From positions 1-38,516 of the forward strand of contig JALEPJ010000057.1 in NCBI GenBank assembly GCA_022766385.1: a stretch of 38,516 nucleotides of DNA, given 5' to 3'. The notes under the pieces were generated by a model. That model had not been told where the DNA came from. It saw nothing but the letters and a program-made list of their open reading frames with translations, and ran no database searches. Source of the stretch: Rikenellaceae bacterium (GTDB taxonomy: Bacteria; Bacteroidota; Bacteroidia; Bacteroidales; UBA932). Every line of letters starts with the position of its first letter. Within the stretch, counting starts at the first letter, position 1. Made by a program: the position numbers and the translations under genes. This document shows, one piece after another, positions 1 through 7,263 of this stretch.

Positions 1-767
1 ACAACATCAAGCTGTTTTAACAACCATTCCCAGTCGACATTATTAGATTGGACAAAGAATCCCCAATCAAGAACTTGCCGAAGACTTATCTCCACTGAAG
101 CGAAGTGTTCAGCACTATGTCTCAAAAGATACAGGGAGTTGAACTTTGTAGATGGATAATATAGATTCTTAATTTGCTTATCCTCAGAGCATCCCGACTG
201 AATCTCTTTTTCTAAGATACCTTCTATTTCAGCAGTAGAACGATGGGCAACGGTATTAAGAAACTCATAGTGATTCTCAACCATTACTCCCTCAAAAGTA
301 AAAACCGAATGTTTGTGGTGACTGTTATCCGGCTTTATCCCATACTTTTTGCTTATGATATCATCTGCAAGATCATGCTTCCCAAAATTATAACAATCAA
401 TATCTCCACAAGGTCTATGATTCGGCTTTGGCCAATACAATGACAAGCCATATCCCTTAAGCAACAAAAGCTTGATATCTTCTTCTCGATACAACTCCGC
501 CAGATGTTCCAGGGCTAAGCTATGAATCCTGTATGTATTCTCAAGATTGACCAATTCTCCAATCCATCTCATAAGTACTGGCCTTGGCGGCCTATGCTCT
601 TCGAGTGTTTCAATAGCCTCAAAACATAACCCCAAGACTCCCTGATTCGCACACACTGCAATTACTTCTGACCAATCTGCAGCGGCAAGGACGGCCTTAT
701 CTATTACATAATCAGGATTGACAGCTTTTCTTACCAGAGATATGACTAGAGTGTTAGTATTATCCAT
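1..767 (-). CDS. Nucleotidyltransferase family protein (NTP_transf_5-like), partial at window edge
   Basis: An open frame runs on the minus strand from an ATG at 767 to the left edge with no stop, so at least 255 residues are visible and the C terminus is outside the window. The key motif is LLLKG (about residues 101-105), followed by R118 and GDID (121-124). This is the K-G...R..GDID signature of the uncharacterised nucleotidyltransferase family PF14907, where the aspartates are expected to bind metal. Members often lie in capsule or peptide-modification loci, but the neighbours here give no such context because an IS110 element sits directly upstream. The substrate is unknown. Family assignment is fairly secure; function is inference. 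A 66-aa plus-strand frame inside it (243-443) is only its antisense shadow. Confidence 0.72.
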   Translation of the reverse strand, partial: MDNTNTLVISLVRKAVNPDYVIDKAVLAAADWSEVIAVCANQGVLGLCFEAIETLEEHRPPRPVLMRWIGELVNLENTYRIHSLALEHLAELYREEDIKLLLLKGYGLSLYWPKPNHRPCGDIDCYNFGKHDLADDIISKKYGIKPDNSHHKHSVFTFEGVMVENHYEFLNTVAHRSTAEIEGILEKEIQSGCSEDKQIKNLYYPSTKFNSLYLLRHSAEHFASVEISLRQVLDWGFFVQSNNVDWEWLLKQLDV

Positions 768-843
768 ATTAGCTTTCCAGTTGAAATCCAAATAACAATG
801 GATCTCGATTTTATTGGTTAAACTTTCAAATATTAATACTCAT

Positions 844-1088
844 ATCCTTACGGACAAATAATTTTTTGTGCGGGTACGCATAACCTTACGGCCTCCAGGA
901 AGGTCGGATTCAAGAACACGATAAAGATCCTTCGGTAAACAAACTTTCCACAGCGGTCATCCAGTCAGGTGCCGCAAGTTCCTGTATCAGTTTACAAAGG
1001 CAGGAGGAGCAAACTATCTTAAGCGGACTTCAAAGCCGCACACAATATGAAGTATTCTCTCCCGGAAAGTTTGTCTACCAGTAAGGAT
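844..1088. repeat. Recurring ATCCTTACGG-like motif (four copies)
   Basis: Copies are ATCCTTACGG at 844-853, AACCTTACGG at 882-891, ATCCTTCGG at 927-935 (one base shorter), and an inverted copy at 1078-1088 (reverse complement ATCCTTACTGG). The last two also form the base of the long inverted repeat. The cluster lies just 3' of the IS110 transposase. The role is unknown; it could be part of the element's end or of a structured RNA. Confidence 0.5.
927..1088 (-). repeat. Long imperfect inverted repeat 3' of the IS110 transposase
   Basis: GGTAAACAAACTTTCC at 934-949 is the reverse complement of 1064-1079 with a single mismatch (15 of 16), and the pairing continues outward through ATCCTT (927-932) with AAGGAT (1083-1088) after a small asymmetric loop. 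The 114 bases enclosed contain smaller hairpins: GCGG/CCGC with a paired CATC/GGTG extension at 953-975, and GCGG/CCGC at 1023-1039 with one bulged base. This predicts a multibranched RNA or cruciform of about 160 nt beginning 7 bases after the transposase stop codon. Confidence 0.6.
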
Positions 1089-1094
1089 AAATCT

Positions 1095-2168
1095 CTATGC
1101 CATAGCATTGACATAAGGCTCATGGTGTTTAAGTACGAAGTATATACGGTTGACCAGTTTACGTGCTACCTTCACAATTGCTTTGCTCGGAACCATACGC
1201 TTGCAGTTATTCAAGTAGCATAACTGCATTGCTTCATCCTTGCGGATGGCTACCCAAGCAGCTTCAATGATGTTGCTGCGCAGTATAGCATGCTTGCGAA
1301 GAGTGATGTCCCCGACACCTTCATGCTCACCGCTTGAGTGGCACATCGGGATCATACCGACGTAAGCCGCAAGTTGCTCGGCATTGGCAAAGCGCGTTAC
1401 GTCCACGATCTCCGCCATCAGCGTAAGGCCGGTGGTCTGCCCGATGCCGGGAACCGTCATCAAGAGGTTCAAAGTCTCCTCGAAGCGCTCCGTATGGGAC
1501 AGCGCCCGCAACTTCCTAGTCATCTCAGCCTTCTGCTTCCGCAGAGCCTCGAACTGCATTATCAGGATGTCCAAAGCCTGGCGGCCGCTCGGGGTTTGCA
1601 TCGCTACTTGCTTCAGCCAACATAGGAACCGCTTCGACCAGTTGGAATGGGGTTCCAGGTACTCAACCGGTATCTCTATTCCCAGGTATCGCAACTGCGA
1701 CTTGATGCGGTTCTTCTGACGCGTCATATCCTTCGTAATCGAGTTCTTCAATCTTATCAAAGAGCGTATCTCCAGCGTTTCACTGTCAGGGGTGTATATC
1801 CCTTTCAATTGTTTCGCCCGCAGGCTGACAGCTAACTTCCGGCTGTCCACCGCGTCTGTCTTGCGCAGCTTCTCGCTGCTCATTGTCGGGACATCAGCCG
1901 GGTTCACCACGATATTGTGTATCCCCAACTCCGTCAACCTGTCGTGTATCCAGAACCCGCAGAACCCTGCTTCGTACACGGAGTAATACTCCGCTTCAGG
2001 ATAGTGGCTTATCAGGAACCGGTGAAGAGCGTCCGGGTCTGCACCCTGGCTCATCCGCTTCAGTACCGAGGTCTCCGACAGGACTGTCACCGACCAACTT
2101 TTCAAATGAACATCTATTCCGACATAGATGTTTTGTCCTTTGAAGGAAATTCTGTTACTTTGTGTCAT
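1095..2168 (-). CDS. IS110-family transposase (DEDD recombinase)
   Basis: This is a full-length 357-aa IS110 transposase. The N-terminal RuvC-like DEDD domain shows D19 (VGIDVH), E66 (VYEAGF) and D105/D108 (KTDAVDSRK). The central part is helical and basic. The C-terminal Transposase_20 domain contains VPGIGQTTGLTLMAEI, then AAYVGMIP and HSSGE, where the serine of the C-terminal catalytic domain is expected. It starts at ATG 2168 and has no frameshift or internal stop, so the element may still be active. In characterised relatives the protein is guided by a bridge RNA encoded in a non-coding end of the element; here both flanks (2169-2326 and 927-1088) are structured. The frame lies opposite to the SEC-C gene, and several plus-strand frames inside it are shadows. 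Confidence 0.93.
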   Translation of the reverse strand: MTQSNRISFKGQNIYVGIDVHLKSWSVTVLSETSVLKRMSQGADPDALHRFLISHYPEAEYYSVYEAGFCGFWIHDRLTELGIHNIVVNPADVPTMSSEKLRKTDAVDSRKLAVSLRAKQLKGIYTPDSETLEIRSLIRLKNSITKDMTRQKNRIKSQLRYLGIEIPVEYLEPHSNWSKRFLCWLKQVAMQTPSGRQALDILIMQFEALRKQKAEMTRKLRALSHTERFEETLNLLMTVPGIGQTTGLTLMAEIVDVTRFANAEQLAAYVGMIPMCHSSGEHEGVGDITLRKHAILRSNIIEAAWVAIRKDEAMQLCYLNNCKRMVPSKAIVKVARKLVNRIYFVLKHHEPYVNAMA

Positions 2169-2326
2169 AAGCTACTGTTTATTTGGTGTTTTTTTGAATT
2201 TGCTTTTACAAAGTAACCAAATATCCGGTAGCTTTTTTCAAACTCATGAAAAACTTCCGGGGGTCTGCCTTAGCGGCAGGGGTCGGAACCCCTGAGAGCG
2301 GTCCTCATGAGCTTCAAGAAAGCTCA
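2169..2326 (-). ncRNA. Candidate bridge RNA / structured left end of the IS110 element
   Basis: The bases directly upstream of the transposase ATG can form several stems. AAGCTAC (2169-2175) pairs with GTAGCTT (2228-2234), and ATTTGG (2181-2186) with CCAAAT (2217-2222), separated by a symmetric 5x5 internal loop. CTCATGA (2243-2249) can pair with 2305-2311. CTGCC/GGCAG forms a hairpin at 2265-2279. CAGGGGT (2277-2283) and ACCCCTG (2288-2294) form a perfect 7-bp hairpin with a 4-nt loop. TGAGCTT/AAGCTCA forms a hairpin at 2308-2326. Some of these compete with each other. Location, length (about 158 nt) and orientation fit the bridge RNA of IS110-group elements. Strand and limits are inferred; expression is not shown. 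Confidence 0.45.
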
Positions 2327-2391
2327 CTCCATTTTTATTTGCGTTTCAAACATAGGAACTGTTTTTTTTCGCAAAAATAAGAAGAAAAGAT

Positions 2392-2399
2392 TAACTTTG
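2392..2399 (+). promoter_or_regulatory. Bacteroidetes -7 element (TAACTTTG) of the SEC-C gene
   Basis: TAACTTTG matches TAnnTTTG exactly and lies 12 nt before the ATG at 2412, implying a very short leader. No clear TTTG is found 19-20 nt upstream; TTTC-like bases are there instead. Its position decides the start codon of the following gene. Confidence 0.5.
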
Positions 2400-2411
2400 T
2401 TGTTTCGGAAT

Positions 2412-3593
2412 ATGAATACGGATTTGCATCAATATTTCAATTATTACAGGAAGCCGGAACTTGAGTTTCTTCTTAGGTTCTTCCACGTTGATTATGTCGG
2501 AAAACCGAAAAAGGAGGAACTTGTCAGGATGGCCGTGGAACTGATTGGGAATGACCCTGTTTCATGGCTATTCAAACTTCCGGAAAGGGATTTGCGCCTT
2601 CTCGCTTCATTGCTGGAGAAAGGTGATTCCATTTGGCATGAACTGGACGAGCCTGATTTCCCGTGTTTCCTGGACAGCCTTAGGCTCATTATCGTCGATG
2701 ACATCAACCCCTTGCATACAAGGGTGATGCTCCCCTTTACTATCGCAAATCTTGTATCCCCCTTCATTCTGGACGTCATCAAAGACAAAGAGAGCATGGG
2801 CCTTTTCGAAGAGGAAAGAATAACCGTGGGCATTCTGAATATTTATGGCGCCATTCCTCATGATGACTTCATCAAGCTTTTGTTAGAAGTCATGGATAAT
2901 GATGAAGAAAGAATATTGAGAGCCATAAGAAATCCGATACTGGCACATTTGCAAGGAGAATATAAGGGGAAATGGTACACCCACTCCCCCTATGTTTACG
3001 ATGTAGGTCTTATAGTGGAAAACAGGAAAGCGTTCTCCCGAAAGATCAGGAAATATCTCCCTTGCACCATAGAACAAGCCAAGGCAGCAGGAGCGCACAT
3101 CCCGTATTGCGCTTATGGCAGCGGAGAGGCCGCCGAAGTTATGAAAGTGCTGGAGGAGCTCGGCTACTCCGAGGCGGAAGCCATCAAGGAATTGAACAAG
3201 ATTTGGTTCAATTCCCAATTCGCGTCTGATGAAGCCTATGCCGAGGCTATGTTCAATTGCGTCAATGAAAGAATGGACGATATACCTTCCTTCGCACTGT
3301 ACAGACAGTATATTGACACCATTGCCGCTTATTCCAATTCCGTCCCTAAATGGCTGCTGAAGGGCAGAAGTTCCAATGAAAGCAATATGCTCAAGCTGCT
3401 TATCAAGGTGGAGGAAAGCGACGAATTCGAGCCTTTGTCATTAGACCAGTCCGAGTATTCCATCCCTGAATCTGGAACACTCGAACAGTTCTACAAAATG
3501 GGAATAGGGGTTCGTCACGTGCATCCTGAGGACCCTTGTCCTTGCGGCAGCGGCCTCTCATACAAGAATTGCCACGGGCGCAAGCTCAATTAA
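2412..3593 (+). CDS. SEC-C motif-containing protein
   Basis: The 393-aa protein is of unknown function. Its last 20 residues carry a SEC-C zinc-binding motif, DPCPCGSG...KNCHG, with C376, C378, C387 and H388 as the metal ligands. This motif is known from the SecA C terminus and many otherwise unrelated proteins. The preceding 360 residues are acidic and mostly helical, and I recognise no catalytic domain; residues about 15-60 resemble a small helical DNA- or protein-binding segment. The frame is open from 2307, but I chose ATG 2412 because a TAACTTTG promoter element ends at 2399 and the extra 35 residues would be encoded by IS-flank DNA. The stop overlaps the stop of the convergent arginase-like gene: both use the bases TTAA at 3590-3593. 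Confidence 0.8.
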   Translation: MNTDLHQYFNYYRKPELEFLLRFFHVDYVGKPKKEELVRMAVELIGNDPVSWLFKLPERDLRLLASLLEKGDSIWHELDEPDFPCFLDSLRLIIVDDINPLHTRVMLPFTIANLVSPFILDVIKDKESMGLFEEERITVGILNIYGAIPHDDFIKLLLEVMDNDEERILRAIRNPILAHLQGEYKGKWYTHSPYVYDVGLIVENRKAFSRKIRKYLPCTIEQAKAAGAHIPYCAYGSGEAAEVMKVLEELGYSEAEAIKELNKIWFNSQFASDEAYAEAMFNCVNERMDDIPSFALYRQYIDTIAAYSNSVPKWLLKGRSSNESNMLKLLIKVEESDEFEPLSLDQSEYSIPESGTLEQFYKMGIGVRHVHPEDPCPCGSGLSYKNCHGRKLN

Positions 3594-4339
3594 GCCCCCA
3601 ATAGAGACTCCAGAATGGCCTTTATGGCGAGATTGGTCTTCAGATTCAGCTCGAGCTCCGCGGCTTCGGCACCTTTTTCGCGTGTCAGTTCGCCGCAAAT
3701 GTCCACTCCGATGATCCTGTGCTTTGAGGCAACTTCTCCCAGGAGCAGCTCCAATTGGCGCAGGCTCATATTGCCCTGATCCCAATCGGTCGCGGCATAA
3801 GAAGTAGAAAGTGCATCCTTGTCAATGGAGATATAGACAGGAATGCGGGGTTCGAGCAGTAACAGCATTTCCCGCACATCCTCTGAAAGGGCAGAGTCAT
3901 TGCGTCCCAAATCCTCCTTCGTTGCAGCCAAAACACCGTCGAACATAAGATCGAGGAACTCCAACTCCAAATCGGGATTGATGCCGACCATCAGCAATTG
4001 CGAGAACTTCTCCAATGAAGTGAAGGCATCCCGCGCCCAGGATCCGCAGGAAAGTGCTCCGAAGGCTGATTCGTGCATATCAGGATGATGGTCGACAAGG
4101 AGGAGTGCGAAGGGTTCATCTATCCGCTCGAGCCAGAAACGGCTGATGTAGTGATAGTCGCCGCTGTCAATCCAATGCACGGCCTCAAGAGGAAGATCAG
4201 CAATGGAGCTGCGTATCCGTGCAGCGCTCTCTTCGTCACAAAAGCAATTTGTACCATCAAGGGCAGAAAGGTCAATGACCCTGCTGCCCTCAATAGCTTT
4301 GTCAAGTCCTTCGTCTGCATAGACTCCGGACAAGTTCAT
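3590..4339 (-). CDS. Arginase-superfamily (ureohydrolase-like) protein
   Basis: This 249-aa protein has the arginase-fold metal signature: H63 in SGDYHYIS (place of the family GGxHS), D83/H84/H85/D87 in VDHHPDMH, and D173/D175 in SIDKDAL. These would bind a binuclear Mn centre. The second half of the family motif (DPxxxP) is replaced by STSYAATDWDQG, so this is not a standard arginase or agmatinase and the substrate is unclear. I chose ATG 4339, two bases after the bglX stop, rather than the frame opening at 4381, which would overlap bglX by 40 bases. It is the second gene of the bglX unit and meets the SEC-C gene tail to tail. Confidence 0.75.
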   Translation of the reverse strand: MNLSGVYADEGLDKAIEGSRVIDLSALDGTNCFCDEESAARIRSSIADLPLEAVHWIDSGDYHYISRFWLERIDEPFALLLVDHHPDMHESAFGALSCGSWARDAFTSLEKFSQLLMVGINPDLELEFLDLMFDGVLAATKEDLGRNDSALSEDVREMLLLLEPRIPVYISIDKDALSTSYAATDWDQGNMSLRQLELLLGEVASKHRIIGVDICGELTREKGAEAAELELNLKTNLAIKAILESLLGA

Positions 4340-4341
4340 TA

Positions 4342-6684
4342 TTAAATGTTCTGAGAATCCCATACCTTGGTTTCGGTGCAATCCAGCATTATTCCGAGGC
4401 CTCCGACTCCGAAGCGGAATGCTCCCTTCTCGAGGGTCCAGCGGCCGTCAGCATTTACGAATGCAAGGCTTGAAGCAGGCACTTTGAGAGTCACGGTCTT
4501 GCTCTCGCCTGGCTGCAGTTCTATCTTGTCGAATGCACGGAGACGCTTTACATCAGGGATGATGGAAGCCACGACATCGCTTGAGTAGAGAAGCACACTC
4601 TCCTTTCCTGCAACATCACCGGTATTGGTAACCGTCACCTCGAATACCAATTCATCGTCGGCGCTGAACTCGTTTACTGAAGCTTTCAAGTCGCTATAAG
4701 CGAAGCTGGTATAACTGAGGCCATAGCCGAAAGGCCATTGAATATCCATAATCGCGTCATAATTGTATGAGCCGGACATAGTCTCCACAGCCTCAGATAC
4801 CTTGTAGTCATAAGTATGGAGGGAGTTCGTGTACTTAGGATAGGTGAACGGAAGCTTTCCGCTGAAATTCTCGTCTCCTGAGAGCAGGAGGGCAAGGGCA
4901 TCTGCGCCATAGTTGCTTGGGAGCATAATATCCACCACTGCTGAGGCAAGAGCCTCAATATCTTTTATTACGCGAGGACGACCCTCGTTGAGGATAAGGA
5001 CTATAGGTTTTCCGGTAGTGGCGAGTTGTTTTACGAGTTCAAGCTGATTTGCAGAAAGAGTAATATCCTCGATATTGCCTGGAGTCTCGCAATATGAATT
5101 CTCACCTATGCAGGCCACGATGACATCAGCGTTTCTTGCAGCGGCAACGGCAGCAGGAATGTTCACATTCACTTCATTCTGCCACATATTGTTGCGCTCA
5201 TCGTACTCAAGACCGGGAACATAAGTGACATTGGCAGCGCCGAACCTGTTCCTGAGGGCTGTATAAATGGTATTGAAGCCCTTTACGAAATCACCGCCCT
5301 TTCCCTGCCAGGTATAGCTCCATCCTCCATTGAGAGCGCGGACAGAATTGGCATTAGGGCCGGTAACGAGTATTCTTTTACCTTCGGCAATAGGAAGGAT
5401 ACCATCATTCTTGAGCAATATCTCGGACTCGACCGCAGCTGCAAGAGAGGCGTCTTTCCATTCTTCTGAGGCAAAACGATCATAATTGTCAGTATTCCAA
5501 ACAGGCTCATCGAAAAGACCGAGTCTGTACTTGAGACGAAGTATGCGGGCTACTGCATCGTCAATGCGCTCCATTGGGATTGCGCCCTCATTTGCAAGCT
5601 CGATGATAAGATCGCAGGCTGTAGGGTCATAGGTCTCCATTACCATATCTATACCGGCATTGATACCGATACGGAGAGCATCCTTTTTGTCTACGGCGAT
5701 ATGCTCACGGGTGTAAAGGTTATTGATATCTGCCCAGTCGGTGATTATCATACCGTCCCAATTTAGGCCTTCCTTGAGCCAGCCTGTAAGAAGTGTGTGG
5801 TTGGCGTGAGTAGGAACGCCGTTGATGGATGCAGAATTGACCATAACGGTGAGAGCACCAGCCTCGATGCACTCCTTGAATGGAGCGAAGTATTTCTCCC
5901 TCAAATCATTTGGAGCAATGTAAGCAGGAGTGCGGTCCTTGCCCGAACGGGTAGCTCCGTAGCCAAGATAATGCTTGATGCTGACTGCAGTATGCTCCTT
6001 GTCAATATGGTTAGGGTCCGGTCCCTGAATAGCCTCTGTTTCAGTTCTGGCCATTACTGACTGGAGATAAGGATCCTCTCCCCAGCTCTCCCAGTTCCTC
6101 GACCAAACAGGGTTCCTGGTAAGGTCCATTACAGGCGAGAACACCCAAGGAATCTGGGCAGCTCTGGTCTCGTAGCCTATTGCTTCTCCCATTATCCTGG
6201 CATATTCAGGATTGAAAGTCGCAGCAAGGTTGATTTCCTGTGGAAAGAAGCTTCCGTCAGTAAGGTAACTGGCTCCGTGTATCATATCCATTCCGTAAAT
6301 GGTCGGAATTCCAATAAGCTCCATAGACCTTTCCTGGAGATGGGATATCATCTCAGATGTATAAGCGCGGCTTGCAGCCTTGTCCTGGAAGGTATTCAGT
6401 ATCGAGCCGACCTTATATTTTCCGAAGACGTTCTCGATGGCCTCTTCATTCCAGCTTCCGTCAGGGTTCAAGAGCACGCCGACTGTTATCTGCATCATTT
6501 GGCCGGCTTTCTCTTCTATAGTCATACCCTTCAGAGTCTTCTGAACTCTTGACTCAAGTTCCTTGTCAACAGGGATAGCCGGTTTCACATTGGGAGCAGG
6601 GCAGGCATTGTCGCAGGCGTTATTACAAGCAGACAACACAGTTGCTGCCATTGCAATTGATAATAATCTCAGTATTCTTGTCAT
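4342..6684 (-). CDS. bglX: Glycoside hydrolase family 3 beta-glucosidase, lipoprotein
   Basis: The 780-aa protein is a GH3 enzyme expected to release terminal beta-linked glucose (or xylose) from oligosaccharides. It begins with a lipoprotein signal peptide ending in LSAC (C20), so it should be anchored in a membrane facing the periplasm. Domain order is GH3 N-terminal barrel (about 50-390), GH3 C-terminal alpha/beta sandwich (about 420-640) and a fibronectin III-like tail (about 690-770). The putative nucleophile is D316 in MIITDWAD; the substrate-binding KHY is at 237-239. The length is normal for the BglX group. Just after the lipid cysteine is an odd NACDNACP stretch with two further cysteines. 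The gene is first in a two-gene unit with the arginase-like gene. Confidence 0.93.
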   Translation of the reverse strand: MTRILRLLSIAMAATVLSACNNACDNACPAPNVKPAIPVDKELESRVQKTLKGMTIEEKAGQMMQITVGVLLNPDGSWNEEAIENVFGKYKVGSILNTFQDKAASRAYTSEMISHLQERSMELIGIPTIYGMDMIHGASYLTDGSFFPQEINLAATFNPEYARIMGEAIGYETRAAQIPWVFSPVMDLTRNPVWSRNWESWGEDPYLQSVMARTETEAIQGPDPNHIDKEHTAVSIKHYLGYGATRSGKDRTPAYIAPNDLREKYFAPFKECIEAGALTVMVNSASINGVPTHANHTLLTGWLKEGLNWDGMIITDWADINNLYTREHIAVDKKDALRIGINAGIDMVMETYDPTACDLIIELANEGAIPMERIDDAVARILRLKYRLGLFDEPVWNTDNYDRFASEEWKDASLAAAVESEILLKNDGILPIAEGKRILVTGPNANSVRALNGGWSYTWQGKGGDFVKGFNTIYTALRNRFGAANVTYVPGLEYDERNNMWQNEVNVNIPAAVAAARNADVIVACIGENSYCETPGNIEDITLSANQLELVKQLATTGKPIVLILNEGRPRVIKDIEALASAVVDIMLPSNYGADALALLLSGDENFSGKLPFTYPKYTNSLHTYDYKVSEAVETMSGSYNYDAIMDIQWPFGYGLSYTSFAYSDLKASVNEFSADDELVFEVTVTNTGDVAGKESVLLYSSDVVASIIPDVKRLRAFDKIELQPGESKTVTLKVPASSLAFVNADGRWTLEKGAFRFGVGGLGIMLDCTETKVWDSQNI

Positions 6685-6712
6685 ATGATTATTTGTGATT
6701 GGTACTGGGGGA

Positions 6713-6773
6713 TAAAGTTAACACATTTTTTCAATGTATTAGAGTGCAAGTTGTTAGATTTGTTGTAAATTTG
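6713..6773. promoter_or_regulatory. Divergent promoter region between bglX and the 154-aa gene
   Basis: On the plus strand TAGATTTG (6755-6762) and TAAATTTG (6766-6773) both match TAnnTTTG, upstream of the gene at 6793. On the minus strand TAACTTTA (6713-6720) is a one-off match positioned for bglX. No clear TTTG lies 19-20 nt upstream of any of them, so exact promoters are uncertain. Confidence 0.4.
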
Positions 6774-6792
6774 TATGATTTGAACTCATTTT

Positions 6793-7257
6793 ATGGAACT
6801 GCAACAAACATACCCGCTCGATTCTGAGAAAGTGTATCTTTCTACAGACGAACTTACATTGGAAACCGACGAAGGAGAGAAAACATTGAGAGTTGGCGCA
6901 TGGCTGAACTATGACCCTGTCCGTATCCATAAGATGATTATCAAGGAGAAAGTGCTTCAGGTCGACACCCTTGAAGTGCTAAATCCCCTTATCAGCAAGC
7001 TCAGAAGAGCTGATCCTGAATATTACAAGAGGTTTATGGGCTTGAACCTGATTATTGACTATCCGGGATACAGCAACGGAATCAAGGCCAGCATCCCTTT
7101 TGAAAATGATCCAGTAGGTTTCTATAAATGGTGGAGGAAGGGCAAGCACGAAAACAAGGTTCATCTTTCCCTTGGAAACCAGATTCGCCTTTTCCAGAAG
7201 GTGGCCCTGATGGACCGGAAAGTAATACTGAAAAAGGATCTCGAAATTCTCAGATAG
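6793..7257 (+). CDS. Hypothetical protein, 154 aa
   Basis: I do not recognise this family. The protein is soluble, has no signal peptide or membrane segment, and is fairly rich in charged residues. It mixes predicted strands in the N-terminal third (SEKVYLSTDELTLETDE) with a helical middle and a basic C-terminal helix (ALMDRKVILKKDLEILR). It lies six bases before the pseudouridine synthase gene and is probably cotranscribed with it and yqeY, which hints at a housekeeping or RNA-related role, but that is only context. Codon use and coding length look normal for the window. Confidence 0.75.
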   Translation: MELQQTYPLDSEKVYLSTDELTLETDEGEKTLRVGAWLNYDPVRIHKMIIKEKVLQVDTLEVLNPLISKLRRADPEYYKRFMGLNLIIDYPGYSNGIKASIPFENDPVGFYKWWRKGKHENKVHLSLGNQIRLFQKVALMDRKVILKKDLEILR

Positions 7258-7263
7258 AAAGCT

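Larger units (their letters stand above)
768..1094. other. Non-coding stretch between NTase gene and IS110 transposase
   Basis: No convincing ORF is present in these 327 bases. The part nearest the NTase start (768-840) is AT-rich and probably holds its promoter, though I see no perfect TAnnTTTG element. The remainder is unusually structured: a decamer resembling ATCCTTACGG recurs several times and a long imperfect inverted repeat occupies 927-1088. Part of this is probably the right end of the IS110 element, but the exact boundary cannot be placed by eye. Confidence 0.6.
927..2326 (-). mobile_element. IS110-family insertion element (approximate limits)
   Basis: The element is recognised from its transposase (1095-2168) plus structured non-coding DNA on both sides. 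IS110-family elements lack long terminal inverted repeats and often leave no target duplication, so the ends cannot be fixed by inspection. I use the outer limits of the two structured flanks (927 and 2326) as a working estimate. True ends could lie as far out as about 840 and 2390, since the NTase start (767) and the promoter of the SEC-C gene (2392) appear intact. Confidence 0.65.

Noticed and set aside
2307..2411. Longer N terminus for the SEC-C protein
   Set aside because: A perfect TAACTTTG promoter element lies at 2392-2399 and the extra residues are encoded by structured IS-flank DNA.
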